DNA of 64,000 nucleotides from Chloroflexota bacterium (lineage in GTDB: Bacteria; Chloroflexota; Anaerolineae; Promineifilales; Promineifilaceae): contig JAGOMA010000011.1 of the NCBI GenBank assembly GCA_017993775.1, positions 1 through 64,000 of the forward strand, read 5' to 3'. The translations under genes and the position numbers were made by a program. This document shows positions 51,869 through 62,149 of this stretch, piece after piece; the stretch's first letter is position 1; each line of letters opens with the position of its first letter. The notes below the pieces were generated by a model, which saw only the letters and a list, made by a program, of their open reading frames with translations, made no database searches and was not told the DNA's origin.

Positions 51869-52735
51869 TTACGGCCGTATCGCCTCGGCGAATTTGGTAA
51901 TGGCGGCAATATGTTTCTGCGGCGTATCGAAGCCGAGGTACATGGTGTTGAGGGTGAGGTGGGTGGCGCCGGCTGCCTGCCATTCGGCCAGGATTTGCTG
52001 CCATTCGTCGGCACGGCCGTCGCCGTAGGACAAGCGGGGTTCGATGCCAATGTCGGAGAGGGAACGGCCGTTTTGGGCCAGGTAAAAAGTAAGTTTGTCC
52101 AGGTGGGGTTGGGTGGTCTCGGCGGTGCGGTAGTTGGGGAACCAGCCGTCGCCCAGGCGGCCGACCCGTTCTAACACGGCGTCGGCGTGGCCGCCAAACC
52201 AGATGGGAATGGGGCGCTGCACCGGCAGCGGGTTCAGGCCGGCGTCGGGAATGGTGTGCCATTGTCCTTTGTAAGTCACGAGGTCGCGCGTCCACAACTG
52301 GCGGAGAACGTCGATTTGCTCTTCGATGCGTTTGCCGCGTGTGTGGAAATCCATGTTCATGGCGGTGTATTCGACTTTGTTCCAGCCATTGCCGATGCCG
52401 AGACGGAAACGGCCGTTGCTCAACACATCTACTTCCGCCGCCTGCTTGGCCACCAGGGCCGTTTCCCGCTGCGGCAAAATCAGAATGCCGGTAACAAATT
52501 CCACCCGGCTGGTAAGGGCGGCCATGTAGCTGAACAACGTAAATGGTTCGTGGAATGGGTTTTGGTAGGTGTATGGCCCTTGCCAACCGCCGGGACGATC
52601 CGGGTTTGCGCCGAGGATGTGATCGTAGGCCAGAATGTGATGGTAGCCCAGGGCTTCGGCCGTCTGCGCATAATCACGGATTGCTGCCGGATCGCTGCCA
52701 AATTCGATTTGGGGAAATACGACGCCAATTTTCAT
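51869..52735 (-). CDS. LLM-class (luciferase-like) F420-dependent oxidoreductase
   Basis: 288 residues from ATG 52735 with GGAGAG upstream. The family pattern is clear: MKIGVVFPQIEFG, ILAYDHILG, VTGILILPQRETALVAKQAA, LGIGNGWNKVEY and PIPIWFGGHADAVLERVGRLGDGW. Uses F420 or FMN; the exact cofactor cannot be read. Four ACGGCCGT copies are within it. Confidence 0.88.
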   Translation of the reverse strand: MKIGVVFPQIEFGSDPAAIRDYAQTAEALGYHHILAYDHILGANPDRPGGWQGPYTYQNPFHEPFTLFSYMAALTSRVEFVTGILILPQRETALVAKQAAEVDVLSNGRFRLGIGNGWNKVEYTAMNMDFHTRGKRIEEQIDVLRQLWTRDLVTYKGQWHTIPDAGLNPLPVQRPIPIWFGGHADAVLERVGRLGDGWFPNYRTAETTQPHLDKLTFYLAQNGRSLSDIGIEPRLSYGDGRADEWQQILAEWQAAGATHLTLNTMYLGFDTPQKHIAAITKFAEAIRP

Positions 52736-52797
52736 AGGTTTTCTCTCCATTATCAGTGATTGGTTAATATGTTGCAGGGATCGGTCTAACCCGTAAG

Positions 52798-55700
52798 CTA
52801 AATTTGTGTCGGCTCATTTTTGGCGACACTCATGGCCGGGAACCAGATGGTGAACGTGCTGCCCATCTTGAGTCCTTGGCTGGCAACTTCGATGGTTCCC
52901 AGGTGCAGGGCGACGATTTCCTTGGCAATTGCCAGACCGAGGCCGGTGCCGGGAGCGCCGGACATCTGTCCACTTGTGCCGCGATAGAAGCGGGCGAAAA
53001 TTTTGTCTAGTTCGTCGGCGGGAATGCCTGGCCCGGTGTCGGTGATGCTTAAGCCTACCCAGAGATGTTCGTTTTGTTGACGCGTTTTTCCTTCCAGGGT
53101 GACGCTGCCGCCGGGTGGTGTGTAGGTGATGGCGTTGGTGAGAATAATGCCAATTACCTGTCCAATGAGTTTTTCGTCGGCTTTAACAAGGGGCAGGCTA
53201 GAAGAATCGGTGATTTGCAGGTTTAGCTGGTGTTTTTCGGCTTGCGTGTTGCGGTCGGAGACGTATTGTTGCGCCAGGGCCAGGAGGTTGACCGGAGTGG
53301 GGTTTATTTCGATGCGGCGTTGATCCAGGCGTGACAGGCGCAGGAGTGATTCGATAATAATAGTCAGCCGGTCGATTTCGCGTCCCTGGCGTTCCAGGTA
53401 TGTGGCTTGTTTGGCCGGATTTAATTTGATGAGATCGTGATGGAGTTTGAGGTTGGCGATGGGGGTGCGCAGTTCGTGCGAGACGTTGGAGATAAAGTCG
53501 TCTTTGAGGCGGTCGATTTCTTTGAAGGCGCTGATGTCGTGGAGGCTGCACACGATGGCCGGATTGTCACCGGCGTTGAAGGGGGCCAGGGCGACATTGA
53601 GGTCGAGGAGGGATTTGTTTTTGTGTTGGGCGGTGATCTCGAGGTGTTGTTGGCTGCCGCTGGTAACGGCCGTTTGACACGCAGCAATGAAATGAGGCCG
53701 AGATTCGGGCGTAATCAGGTCAAAGGGCGACCGGTCATTGATTTCGGCCGCCTGGTAGCCGAATAGGGCTTCGAAGGATGGGTTGACGCGCTCGACGTTG
53801 TTTTGGGGGTCGAGAAGCAGAATGGCCGTGGGGCTGTTGTTGAGGATGGCTTCTACCTGGGTGGTTGTCTGTTCCAATTCGCCCGTGCGGGCGGCGACTG
53901 CCTGTTCTAATAAATCGCTGTGGTTTTCTAGTTCCTGGAAGATTTTGGCGTTGCGCAATGCGATTGAGGCATGGTTGGCAAAGGCGACGCCAAGAGCGAT
54001 CTCTTCATCGGAAAACGGCCGTACCTCATTCCGGTCGATCGTGAGCATGCCTAAAATTGTCTCATCCAGCACCAACGGGATGCCCAACCAGGAAATAATT
54101 CTATCGGCCTGATATTGATGGGCTAATTTCCGGAAGTAGGGGTAGGTCAGGCGCACATTTGGCAGGGCGAGAGGGCTTAAGGTGCGCAGCGCTTCGGCAT
54201 TGGGCAGGTCTGCGGTAATGGCAAAATCGAGGTTGATGAGGCCGGCGTTATTTGGAAATCCCTGGGCGGCGCGGATAACCAGGCGGTCGCCTTCTTTTTG
54301 CTGTACGGTGGCGCTGTCATAGGGGATGGCCGTTTTTAGCTGTTCCAGAATACGGGTGAGGACGACGTTTAGGGAAAGCGAAGAATTGAGGATTGCGGCG
54401 GCCTGGCGTAATGTTTCGGCCTCTATCCGGCGTTTTTGGGCTTCGTGGAACAGGTGGGCATTGGTGAGGGCGACGGATATTTGTTGGATGACCGCTTCCC
54501 ACAAACTGGGATTGTTAGATTGGACAGATTCCGACAAGTCTTCAATGCGAGAGGTGTAAACCTGAAGAAGGCCATAAATTTGGTTTTCGAAGCGCAGCGG
54601 GGCCAGTACAACGGCCCTCAGGGGGATGATGGGGTCCAGGAGTTGAGTTTGCACGGCCGTTTCTATGTTTTGTGGCAGCGTTTGGGCAACGGCCGTTTCC
54701 CCTTCTATGAGCGACAGCTTGCCGCTTAATAAAGCCTGGGTTCGAGGATTGGAGCTTTCCGGTCTGGTCGAATAGGGAGCTAAACGAGATACATCCACGA
54801 TACGATCATACTGCCGCACATAGGTACAGTGAAAGTTGTTGTCGGCGGGGTTGTACCGGGAAAGGATCAGGAGTGGACAGTCGGTTACGGAAGTGACGAT
54901 ATTGTAGATCGCTTCGTGGATATGCTCGAATTTTAGGCTTAGACCTAGTTGTTTGCTTGCCTCATACAACAAATTGGTTTCCCAATGGAGTTTGTTTTGG
55001 GCTTCGGCGGCGAGTTTGCGTTCGGTGATGTCGCGGGCAATGTGAATGGTGCCGATTATCTGATCGTTTTCTTGGAGGATACGCCCGCGTACTTCCAGCC
55101 AAATGGGACGGCCGTTGGCGGTTGGCACTTGAATTTCCAAAGAATTAACATCTTCCAGGCCAAGAATTTTCTCTACCGATTCGCTGACGCGGCGTTGATC
55201 ATCGGCGCTTAAAAAGTCGGCAGGGTGTTTGCCGAGGAAGTCTGATTCTGACAGGCCGGTTGTCTGGCTTACTTTGGCGTTGACGGAGGAGAAACGGCCG
55301 TTCTTATCCAGCGTAAAAATCCAATCATTTGCTTCTTGAAAATAAGAGCGCAAGCGAGTTTCACTCGCTAATAACTGGGCGCTCCGATTATTTTCCGCGT
55401 AGCTTCGTAAACGTTCAGTTAGAAAAATCAGAATAACGCTGGTTGTGTAAAAAACCCCAAGGATTAAGATGTCTCCCCGATATGATTTTGGAAAAAGCCC
55501 AAACATGGTGCACAACATCAAAAAATTGATCGCGGCCACAATCAAAGCACTTTTGCGACCGGTAAACATGCTGGCAATCAAGACAGGAATAATCAAAAAG
55601 ACCGCTAGAAGCAGATTGTCCGGGGGATGCAGTAAAACGGTAAAGAGGATGGCCAGATCAAAAAAGGCAATTACGAACAATGTAGAAAAATAATACAAAT

Positions 55701-55935
55701 TTTTATGGTGTAAGACGACGGCCGTTGCAGGCAAAACAAGAATCAGCAATCCGCTCAATAATAAGGACCACTGACCAATGAGGGTGGCAAAATCTTGAAT
55801 TAATATAACAAAAAGGAAGGAGCTGGCAAAAAAAAGCGTCATCCCAGAAAGATGTTTGGCTTGCAGATTTGGCTCGCCCCGGTACAAAGGGAAATTGGGT
55901 TCTGACTTATTCCAAGGGGTTTGATTTTCTTTCAC
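52798..55935 (-). CDS. Multi-domain sensor histidine kinase (TM-PAS-GAF-GAF-PAS-HK)
   Basis: 1045 residues from a GTG. About six transmembrane segments lie in residues 28-170. PAS near 190-310, two GAF domains near 330-500 and 515-680, a second PAS near 700-815, HisKA with the phospho-acceptor in FISNVSHELRTP, and a complete ATPase: N-box (ILTNAITYTPPGGS), G1 (ITDTGPGIP), F (FARFYRG), G2 (GTGLGLAIAKE). A full hybrid without receiver. Its output partner is not adjacent. Twelve bases of ACGGCCGT family per kilobase are about the window's norm. Confidence 0.92.
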   Translation of the reverse strand: MKENQTPWNKSEPNFPLYRGEPNLQAKHLSGMTLFFASSFLFVILIQDFATLIGQWSLLLSGLLILVLPATAVVLHHKNLYYFSTLFVIAFFDLAILFTVLLHPPDNLLLAVFLIIPVLIASMFTGRKSALIVAAINFLMLCTMFGLFPKSYRGDILILGVFYTTSVILIFLTERLRSYAENNRSAQLLASETRLRSYFQEANDWIFTLDKNGRFSSVNAKVSQTTGLSESDFLGKHPADFLSADDQRRVSESVEKILGLEDVNSLEIQVPTANGRPIWLEVRGRILQENDQIIGTIHIARDITERKLAAEAQNKLHWETNLLYEASKQLGLSLKFEHIHEAIYNIVTSVTDCPLLILSRYNPADNNFHCTYVRQYDRIVDVSRLAPYSTRPESSNPRTQALLSGKLSLIEGETAVAQTLPQNIETAVQTQLLDPIIPLRAVVLAPLRFENQIYGLLQVYTSRIEDLSESVQSNNPSLWEAVIQQISVALTNAHLFHEAQKRRIEAETLRQAAAILNSSLSLNVVLTRILEQLKTAIPYDSATVQQKEGDRLVIRAAQGFPNNAGLINLDFAITADLPNAEALRTLSPLALPNVRLTYPYFRKLAHQYQADRIISWLGIPLVLDETILGMLTIDRNEVRPFSDEEIALGVAFANHASIALRNAKIFQELENHSDLLEQAVAARTGELEQTTTQVEAILNNSPTAILLLDPQNNVERVNPSFEALFGYQAAEINDRSPFDLITPESRPHFIAACQTAVTSGSQQHLEITAQHKNKSLLDLNVALAPFNAGDNPAIVCSLHDISAFKEIDRLKDDFISNVSHELRTPIANLKLHHDLIKLNPAKQATYLERQGREIDRLTIIIESLLRLSRLDQRRIEINPTPVNLLALAQQYVSDRNTQAEKHQLNLQITDSSSLPLVKADEKLIGQVIGIILTNAITYTPPGGSVTLEGKTRQQNEHLWVGLSITDTGPGIPADELDKIFARFYRGTSGQMSGAPGTGLGLAIAKEIVALHLGTIEVASQGLKMGSTFTIWFPAMSVAKNEPTQI

Positions 55936-56473
55936 ATTGGCCTGATTGGGTGCGTGCTAAAATCCAGTGTAAATAATGATGTGGAACCGATCTTACATCT
56001 ACCATTACATGTGCTCTTATAATACTATACTAGAAGAAAGGATCTGAGAATACAAATTGGGGGGCAGCAATTCTCAATTTAACCAGAAATGTGTCATGCT
56101 GAGAGCCTGTGCTGAGCCTGCCGAAGCATCCTCCGAGGCATCCACTTCTTCTGGTGGAGCGGGATGCTTCCCCGTTCGACGTTGCTCAGGGCCGAAGATT
56201 CCGTTCAGCATGACAGTTCAGCGTCAATTGCCAAGAAATTACCTTGTTCGCACGAATGCCTGATCTAAATTGAGAATTACTGATTGAGGGGCAAGGTTTC
56301 GGGGTGGCGATTTTGAGAAAAGGGGAAGATTTCAGGCTGCGCTCTTTTTTCAAGAGGCGCTACGGAGGGCATTATGACCCAGGCTTATGTTTGCGTATAC
56401 TTATGTGGGCGTTTGTGGGCTTGCCGGAGACGCAAATTTATCTTTTAGGATCAAACAACTAATCGTAAAAAAT
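55936..56473. other. Intergenic, 538 bp, holding MITE-like element C
   Basis: Between the divergent kinase and N-formylglutamate amidohydrolase genes. Apart from element C I see no gene; the upstream part of the open frame from 56387 is not considered coding. Confidence 0.5.
56069..56278. mobile_element. MITE-like element C
   Basis: About 210 bp with perfect 13-bp terminal inverted repeats AATTCTCAATTTA / TAAATTGAGAATT. Inside, TGTCATGCTGAG (56092) and TTCAGCATGACA (56204-56215) bracket a longer, less perfect palindrome with GAAGCATCC and GGGATGCTTCC. The flanks right of the core (AGCGTCAAT ... ATGCCTGA) resemble those of element B. Confidence 0.7.
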
Positions 56474-57298
56474 ATGAGTGACAAATTACCGATTGCTGTT
56501 CTTATTCCTCATGGCGGTTTGGCCGTGCCGCCGGAATTGGAAGGCCGGGTGGCGTTAACCCCGGAGCAAATTTTTAATGAGGCCGATGCCTATGTGGACG
56601 ATATTTTTGATTATCGCGGGCGGGTGGGTCATTGGTTAAATTTCCCTTACGCACGAGCCATATTGGATGTGAATCGGCCGGATAATGCGGCTTTGCACCA
56701 TCGTTTGGGAGATGGGGCCATTAAGGAGCAGACCAGTTACGGCACGGCCGTTTTCCACGATGACCGCGCGCCAGATATGGCTATGGTTAACGCCCTCATC
56801 GCCGCTTATTGGCGACCCTGGCACGAAAAAGTAGCGGCCATTGTCGACGACCCGGCCATCAAACTGGTTGTAGATTGCCACAGCATGGCGGCCGTCGGAC
56901 CGTCGGCTTATGATGATCCATCCGTGCTGCGCCCGCGTGTATCTTCCAGCAACCTGGGCGACGCGCAGGGAGAACCTCGGGAAAGTTGGGCGCATATCAG
57001 CGCGCCGCCGCCGGCTGCCCGCTTTTTTGGCCAGCGATTGGGCAAATTATTAGCCGACATCCCAGATCTGACACCCACCGGTGAACCTTTTGCCATTAAC
57101 CAGCCCTATTTAGGCGGCTGGGGCATGAGAATTTATGGCGGCACATATAAGCCCTGGCTGATGGTAGAATTGAACCGCGCCCTGTACGTTGGCCTCCAGC
57201 ATGGCGATTCGCCGATTACGCCGCCGAATCCGCGTTTATTTGCCGACCTGCGTGAACGTATCTGGCAGGCCATTGTAGATGTATTGCCCTACATCTAA
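56474..57298 (+). CDS. N-formylglutamate amidohydrolase family protein
   Basis: 274 residues from the ATG at 56474; the frame before it lacks homology. The family pattern is present: LIPHGGLAVPPEL, YARAILDVNRPDN and VVDCHSMAAVGPSAYDD, providing metal-binding His/Asp. It hydrolyses N-formylglutamate or related acyl-amino acids in histidine degradation; no hut genes nearby. Confidence 0.85.
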   Translation: MSDKLPIAVLIPHGGLAVPPELEGRVALTPEQIFNEADAYVDDIFDYRGRVGHWLNFPYARAILDVNRPDNAALHHRLGDGAIKEQTSYGTAVFHDDRAPDMAMVNALIAAYWRPWHEKVAAIVDDPAIKLVVDCHSMAAVGPSAYDDPSVLRPRVSSSNLGDAQGEPRESWAHISAPPPAARFFGQRLGKLLADIPDLTPTGEPFAINQPYLGGWGMRIYGGTYKPWLMVELNRALYVGLQHGDSPITPPNPRLFADLRERIWQAIVDVLPYI

Positions 57299-57340
57299 AC
57301 CGCTGAGACTTTTGTGCTCTACCTTTGCACTTTTTAGAAA

Positions 57341-57436
57341 TAGGACGCGGATTTTCACCGATGCGGCGGATAAACGCCGATTTTATACTGGTTCAGCCGT
57401 GAAAATCCGCTTTGTCTGCGTTTATCTGCGTAGCAT
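57341..57436. repeat. ATCCG-type repeat
   Basis: GCGGATTTTCACCGATGCGG ... CCGTGAAAATCCGC units in inverted arrangement between two genes. Confidence 0.6.
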
Positions 57437-57466
57437 TTATAAATCTGCAAACATACATAGTGTTTT

Positions 57467-60400
57467 GTGATTGATCGCCTGGAAACCTTACTGAAGATAC
57501 CTGAACAGCCCCCGGAACTGGCTGCTTTACAGCGAAAGCGCCTGAAAATGTTCTACTGGCTGTCAGGCTTTGGTATCTTATTGCTCATTTTCCTTGTTCC
57601 GGAACCTGTCAGAAATCGGCCAGATCTTTTTCAGAAAGCCATTGTTTTTTATCTGGTGTGGTCGATGGCGTGTGTGGTTGGTTTGTTGATGTTGCGTGGC
57701 AGTCGGCTTTGGGTTGCTGCGTTTTGGGGTGCGTTGGCGTTTTATGGTTATCTCTCGTACGCCATGTATTTCATCGGTGGCGACCCGGATAATTTATTGC
57801 ACCCCTATTTATTGCTGATTTTGGTTCTGGTTGCCTTGTTCATTAGCCGGCGCGCCGTGATATTTTTTGCGGTGCTGGTGGGCGCGACAAATGTTATTTT
57901 GGGGTTTGTCCATGAGTCGGGTTGGGTGAGGGTTTTGTTTTCGCCAGAGGCCGTTTTCTTTAACCACGTAGGGTGGACAATATTTTTTATCGTCTTTACC
58001 GTGTTGATGTTGGTTTATATTAGCTCGATGGAAGAGCGGCAGGTGTTGATTCGCCGCAGTGAGGCGAGATTTCGGTTGTTGTTTGATGTGTCACCGGTGG
58101 CTTTATGGGAGGTAGACGCGTCGCAGGCGGTGCAGATGCTGCGTCTTAGGCAAAGCGAGGGCGTTGTGGATCTGGCGGCGTATGTTCAAACACACCCGGA
58201 TGTGGCGGTGTCTTTGCTGGATTCTTTGCAAGCGCAGAATGTAAACCAAACGGCCGTTTCCCTATTCCAGGCTTCCGATAAAGCTGCCTTGCTGCACAAC
58301 TTTCGTCGCATACTAACCCCGGACAGCCACCGGGCCTTACTCGAAAGTTTGATAGCCATGGCCAACGGCCGTGTCGCCGTCGAGCAAGAAACCAGCTATG
58401 ACACCTTAACCGGCGAGCGCCTCCAGGCAATCTATCGTTGGAGTGTTACGCCGGGCAACGAACAATCTTTCGCTCAGGTCATCTTTACACTCACCAATAT
58501 CACGGCGCAGAAAAAAGCCGAAGCAGTTTTACAGCGGTATACCGAGCGTTTGAATTTTGTACACCAGATAGACGTTGCTATTTTAGCCGCCCAATCCATC
58601 CCCGAAATCGCTCAGGCTGTTCTGGTCAGGCTGCAAAATCTTATCCCATTTACAGAGGCAGTCGTTGTCTTGTTCGACATGTCTGAGCAAGAAGTATCTT
58701 ACGTCGCCGGGCAAAATTACCACGTAGATCCCCATCGCAAGTTTCCTATTGCCGCCTGGGATACCGTTGACCTTTTGGCGCAAGGGCAGGTGTTTAACGT
58801 CTCCGACCTTCAGGGCGCAGCGCAATTGTCCCAATTGTTGCAAAATATCCGCAATCAGGGCGGCCGTTCGATGTTTGTTGTACCGCTGCTTGCCCTGCAG
58901 GAACTCGTAGGGGCGATTGGGGTAATCTCTTCCGAACCCGATGTATTTACGCAAGAACATATCGAAATTGTCGAGCAAATCGCCATGCCGGTCGCCATCG
59001 CCATCCAAAATACCAACCTGTTTGAGGCTGAGCGCATAGCTTACCAGCAGGCGGAGACGCTGCGGCAGGTGGCCAATATCCTCAATGCCAGCCTGGACCA
59101 GGAGCAATTGTTGCAGGCAATTTTGGAACAATTGGCTCAGGTGATTCCCTTCGATAACGTCTCCATCAATCTGGTTGTAGATGAGATGATGCGTGTCGTG
59201 GCGTATCATGGCCTTAAACCGGAAATAGCTGGATTAATAACCGAGCACATTCCCAAATTTTTTAATATGAGCCAGGTCTTGGAGGCAAAACGGCCGTATA
59301 TTGTCAAAGACACCCTGGCAGACCCCAATTGGCTCTTTTTGACGGGCAGTGAACTTACACGAAGCTGGTTGGGTGTTCCCATGATCGTCCGTGGCAAAAC
59401 CCTTGGCCTGCTGGCTTTTAATAAACACGAACCTGATTTCTATACAGATCACCACGCCCAATTGGCTTTGGCGTTTGCCAACCAGGCCGCCATCGCCATT
59501 GAGAATGCCAATCTTTACCGCAAGCAGCAAGAATATGCAGAAAAATTGGAACGGCGCGTCAAAGAGCGCCTACGCGATCTCTCCACTGTGTATGACATCA
59601 CGGCGCTTTCCAGTGAAAACTCGGAAATCGAGCCGGTTTTGGCCTCGGCCCTGGAAACGGTTGTCCATTCATTGGGCTGTTTTTTCGGTTCGCTTTATGT
59701 GACCAATGATCAGAATACGTTTTATTTGCTGCATGAAATTGGCGTGCCTGATTTTATACGGCCGTATGTCCAACAAATTTCCATCGACGATGATTTGGTG
59801 CAAGCCTTCATGCATCCGGGCGCGCCTCCCTTCATCATTAAAGACATTGCCGAAACCTCTTATGGCCGGGAATTCCTGGTGCCGCAGGGAGAATTTGTGG
59901 CGGCTGTGGTACAGATGCGCAACAAGGGTAAGTTGATGGGGTTGTTGACCGCCTCGCACAATGCAGGACGGCAGTTTTCGGCCGAAGACCTGGCCCTTTT
60001 AGGTTCCATTGCCGATCACATCGCTGTGACCATCGAAAACGGCCGTCTCCATCGCAACGACCGCCAACTCGCCGTCATGCAAGAGCGCGAGCGCATGGCC
60101 CGCGAACTCCACGATTCCATCACCCAATCCCTTTACGCCATCTCCCTCTTCAGCGAAGCCGCCCGCGACTCCTTCCAAATCCACAAAACCGATAAAGTAG
60201 GGGTTTACCTCGACCAGATTGTCTCTACGACGGTGCAGGCCATGAAAGAAATGCGCCTGATGGTGTACGATTTGCGCGCCACCACTTTATTAGAGGAAGG
60301 ATTGGTCCATGCGCTGCGTTATCGTCTGGAAAATGTGGAAGCCCGCGCCGGAATCGCCATTCACTTCAGCGCCCCCGAAAACCTCGTGCTGCCAGCTGAA

Positions 60401-60727
60401 GTGGAAGAATGTTTGTACCGCATTTCGCAAGAAGCGCTTAACAATACCCTCAAACATGCCAAAGCCACCCGGGTAGAAATGCAAATCGACACCCAAAACA
60501 GCCGGATTCACATGATGATTGCCGATAACGGCCGTGGCTTCCATGTTCCCCAATGGCAAGAACGCCCCACGGGACAGGGCCTGCCGGCGATTCAGAAATA
60601 CGTTGCCCAGTTTAGCGGCGATTTTGACCTCATCAGCCAGCCAGGTAAGGGGACAACAGTCACCGTAAATCTGGATTTAAACCCAAAAATGATTGCAACA
60701 GGGGGGAATAATGGGAAACGCAATTAG
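57467..60727 (+). CDS. Multi-domain sensor histidine kinase, NarX-like (HisKA_3)
   Basis: 1086 residues from a GTG. Six hydrophobic segments in about residues 28-190, a PAS-like region near 200-345, three GAF domains (about 360-530, 540-690 and 700-860), then HisKA_3 with ERMARELHDSITQSL (phospho-His) and the ATPase (EEALNNTLKHAKATRV; ADNGRGF; GQGLPAIQKYV). The 17-nt overlap with the NarL-type regulator makes them a two-component pair. Domain III of the GAFs begins after a coiled-coil (EYAEKLERRVKERLRDL). Confidence 0.92.
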   Translation: MIDRLETLLKIPEQPPELAALQRKRLKMFYWLSGFGILLLIFLVPEPVRNRPDLFQKAIVFYLVWSMACVVGLLMLRGSRLWVAAFWGALAFYGYLSYAMYFIGGDPDNLLHPYLLLILVLVALFISRRAVIFFAVLVGATNVILGFVHESGWVRVLFSPEAVFFNHVGWTIFFIVFTVLMLVYISSMEERQVLIRRSEARFRLLFDVSPVALWEVDASQAVQMLRLRQSEGVVDLAAYVQTHPDVAVSLLDSLQAQNVNQTAVSLFQASDKAALLHNFRRILTPDSHRALLESLIAMANGRVAVEQETSYDTLTGERLQAIYRWSVTPGNEQSFAQVIFTLTNITAQKKAEAVLQRYTERLNFVHQIDVAILAAQSIPEIAQAVLVRLQNLIPFTEAVVVLFDMSEQEVSYVAGQNYHVDPHRKFPIAAWDTVDLLAQGQVFNVSDLQGAAQLSQLLQNIRNQGGRSMFVVPLLALQELVGAIGVISSEPDVFTQEHIEIVEQIAMPVAIAIQNTNLFEAERIAYQQAETLRQVANILNASLDQEQLLQAILEQLAQVIPFDNVSINLVVDEMMRVVAYHGLKPEIAGLITEHIPKFFNMSQVLEAKRPYIVKDTLADPNWLFLTGSELTRSWLGVPMIVRGKTLGLLAFNKHEPDFYTDHHAQLALAFANQAAIAIENANLYRKQQEYAEKLERRVKERLRDLSTVYDITALSSENSEIEPVLASALETVVHSLGCFFGSLYVTNDQNTFYLLHEIGVPDFIRPYVQQISIDDDLVQAFMHPGAPPFIIKDIAETSYGREFLVPQGEFVAAVVQMRNKGKLMGLLTASHNAGRQFSAEDLALLGSIADHIAVTIENGRLHRNDRQLAVMQERERMARELHDSITQSLYAISLFSEAARDSFQIHKTDKVGVYLDQIVSTTVQAMKEMRLMVYDLRATTLLEEGLVHALRYRLENVEARAGIAIHFSAPENLVLPAEVEECLYRISQEALNNTLKHAKATRVEMQIDTQNSRIHMMIADNGRGFHVPQWQERPTGQGLPAIQKYVAQFSGDFDLISQPGKGTTVTVNLDLNPKMIATGGNNGKRN

Positions 60728-61370
60728 CATCCTGATTGTGGACGATCATGAATTGGTACGTGAGGGGTTGGCTGCGCTCCTGGAAACAAAATCAGATTTC
60801 CAGGTTATCGGCGTTGCGGCCGATGGCGACGAAGCCGTCGCCAAAGCCAAAGAGCTGCATCCTGACGTTATTTTGCTAGACCTGATCATGCCCAATAAAG
60901 ATGGGCTGACCGCCATCCCCGAGATTTTGGCGGATAATCCGGAAGCTAAAATTTTGGTTTTATCCAGTTTTAGCCAGGGTGACAAGGTGCGCGCGGCCTT
61001 AGAAGCAGGCGCATTGGGCTACCAACTGAAGGAATCTTCGCCCAGTGAGCTGATTCAATCGATCCAAACGGTGTTTCAGGGCCAACTGCTGCTCCACCCG
61101 TCCGTGGCGCGCAAATTTTTTACCGGGGCAGAGCCGCCAGATCAGCCTATTCAGGCCAATGGGGAACTGACAGAGCGAGAAACGGCCGTTTTAGAACTTG
61201 TCGCTTACGGTTTTGCCAATCGGGAAATTGCGCAGCGTCTCAATATCAGCCCGCGCACAGCCTCCACACATGTCAGCCGGATATTGAGCAAACTCGGTTT
61301 GGATAACCGCACCCAGGCCGCCCTTTTCGCTTTCCGTGAAGGTCTGGTCGATCAAGATCTGGAGCCATAA
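60711..61370 (+). CDS. NarL/FixJ-family response regulator
   Basis: 219 residues from the ATG at 60711 (17-nt overlap with the kinase), with GGGGGGAA upstream. The receiver has DDHE near residues 10-13, D56-type acceptor in VILLDLIMPNKDG, and K in YQLKESSP; the C-terminal LuxR-type HTH is TERETAVLELVAYGFANREI and LNISPRTASTHVSRIL. Acts as a transcription factor when phosphorylated by the coupled kinase. Confidence 0.95.
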   Translation: MGNAISILIVDDHELVREGLAALLETKSDFQVIGVAADGDEAVAKAKELHPDVILLDLIMPNKDGLTAIPEILADNPEAKILVLSSFSQGDKVRAALEAGALGYQLKESSPSELIQSIQTVFQGQLLLHPSVARKFFTGAEPPDQPIQANGELTERETAVLELVAYGFANREIAQRLNISPRTASTHVSRILSKLGLDNRTQAALFAFREGLVDQDLEP

Positions 61371-61698
61371 AACCTGATTGTACGTACAATTACGTACATA
61401 CCGCCGGTTAAAATACACAATCCTACAGACTTAAAATTTACCAAACGCTGATAGACTTGCCTCCTAGATGGGGTTAGGAATATAGAATCAGGTCTTCCAG
61501 TTAACAAAGAGGCTTGCCGGATCCATGTTAAATGTCGGCAAGCCTCTTCGCTGCCAACTCGTTGTCTTGTTGTGTTACAGCCCCCATCTATCGTTCAACA
61601 AGCAGTAAACCCTAGGGGTTTGCCCTCGAGCAGTCAGACCATTTGGAGCCAAAGCCCTTAGGGTTTTCCCAAAGAAGCAGAAACAGTTTAAAAATGTA
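61371..61698. other. Intergenic, 328 bp, palindromes only
   Basis: Holds a TTGTACGTACAA-type palindrome near 61378, a 13-bp hairpin AAGAGGCTTGCCG / CGGCAAGCCTCTT (61507-61548) and CCCTAGGGG near 61611. No gene seen. The hairpin may end the regulator transcript. Confidence 0.5.
61507..61548. terminator. 13-bp hairpin downstream of the response regulator
   Basis: AAGAGGCTTGCCG and its complement with a 16-nt loop; no T-run. Confidence 0.45.
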
Positions 61699-62103
61699 AT
61701 GGCGAACAAAATCAATGCCTTAATTGTTGCGAATCCGGGTCGTTTTCGGGATGGGCTGCAAACTGTGATGCAGTTGATGCCTAATGTCCTATCCGTAGCT
61801 TGCGCCGACAGCGTGACGGCCGTTCCCCCCCATGCCCCTATCTCCCTCATTCTCCTCGATGCCGATTTGGCTGGCGCTTCTTGCTGGCCCACCCCCGACG
61901 ATCTGCGGCAAAACTTTCCCCTGGCGCGCCTGTTACTCCTCGTCAGCGTCCGAAGTCAGGAATATCTGGCCGATTCTTTGTGCGCCGATGCCGTCTTGTT
62001 GAAAGGGTTTTACACCGATACGTTAACGCGCACGATTGACGTTTTGGTTGCCAGCCCGCCAATGCCTGCCTCCCTGACGGATGTGAAACGCGCAAAACCT
62101 TGA
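61699..62103 (+). CDS. Degenerate receiver-like protein
   Basis: 134 residues. The receiver outline is visible: ILLDADL supplies the acceptor Asp and AVLLKGFYT the Lys, with LLLVSVR before it, but the first acidic pair is missing (ALIVANPG). Mg-dependent phosphorylation therefore looks unlikely. It lies downstream of the NarL-type pair, so it could be a pseudo-receiver or a decaying copy. Confidence 0.55.
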   Translation: MANKINALIVANPGRFRDGLQTVMQLMPNVLSVACADSVTAVPPHAPISLILLDADLAGASCWPTPDDLRQNFPLARLLLLVSVRSQEYLADSLCADAVLLKGFYTDTLTRTIDVLVASPPMPASLTDVKRAKP

Positions 62104-62149
62104 AGGCGCATTTGTTTTCGGCTAGTAGTTTGTTGGAAAAGTGAAAATG

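Noticed and set aside
46067..56278. The repeats at 46067, 49810 and 56069 as a CRISPR array
   Set aside because: The copies are kilobases apart, palindromic and of unequal length, with no regular spacers or cas genes.
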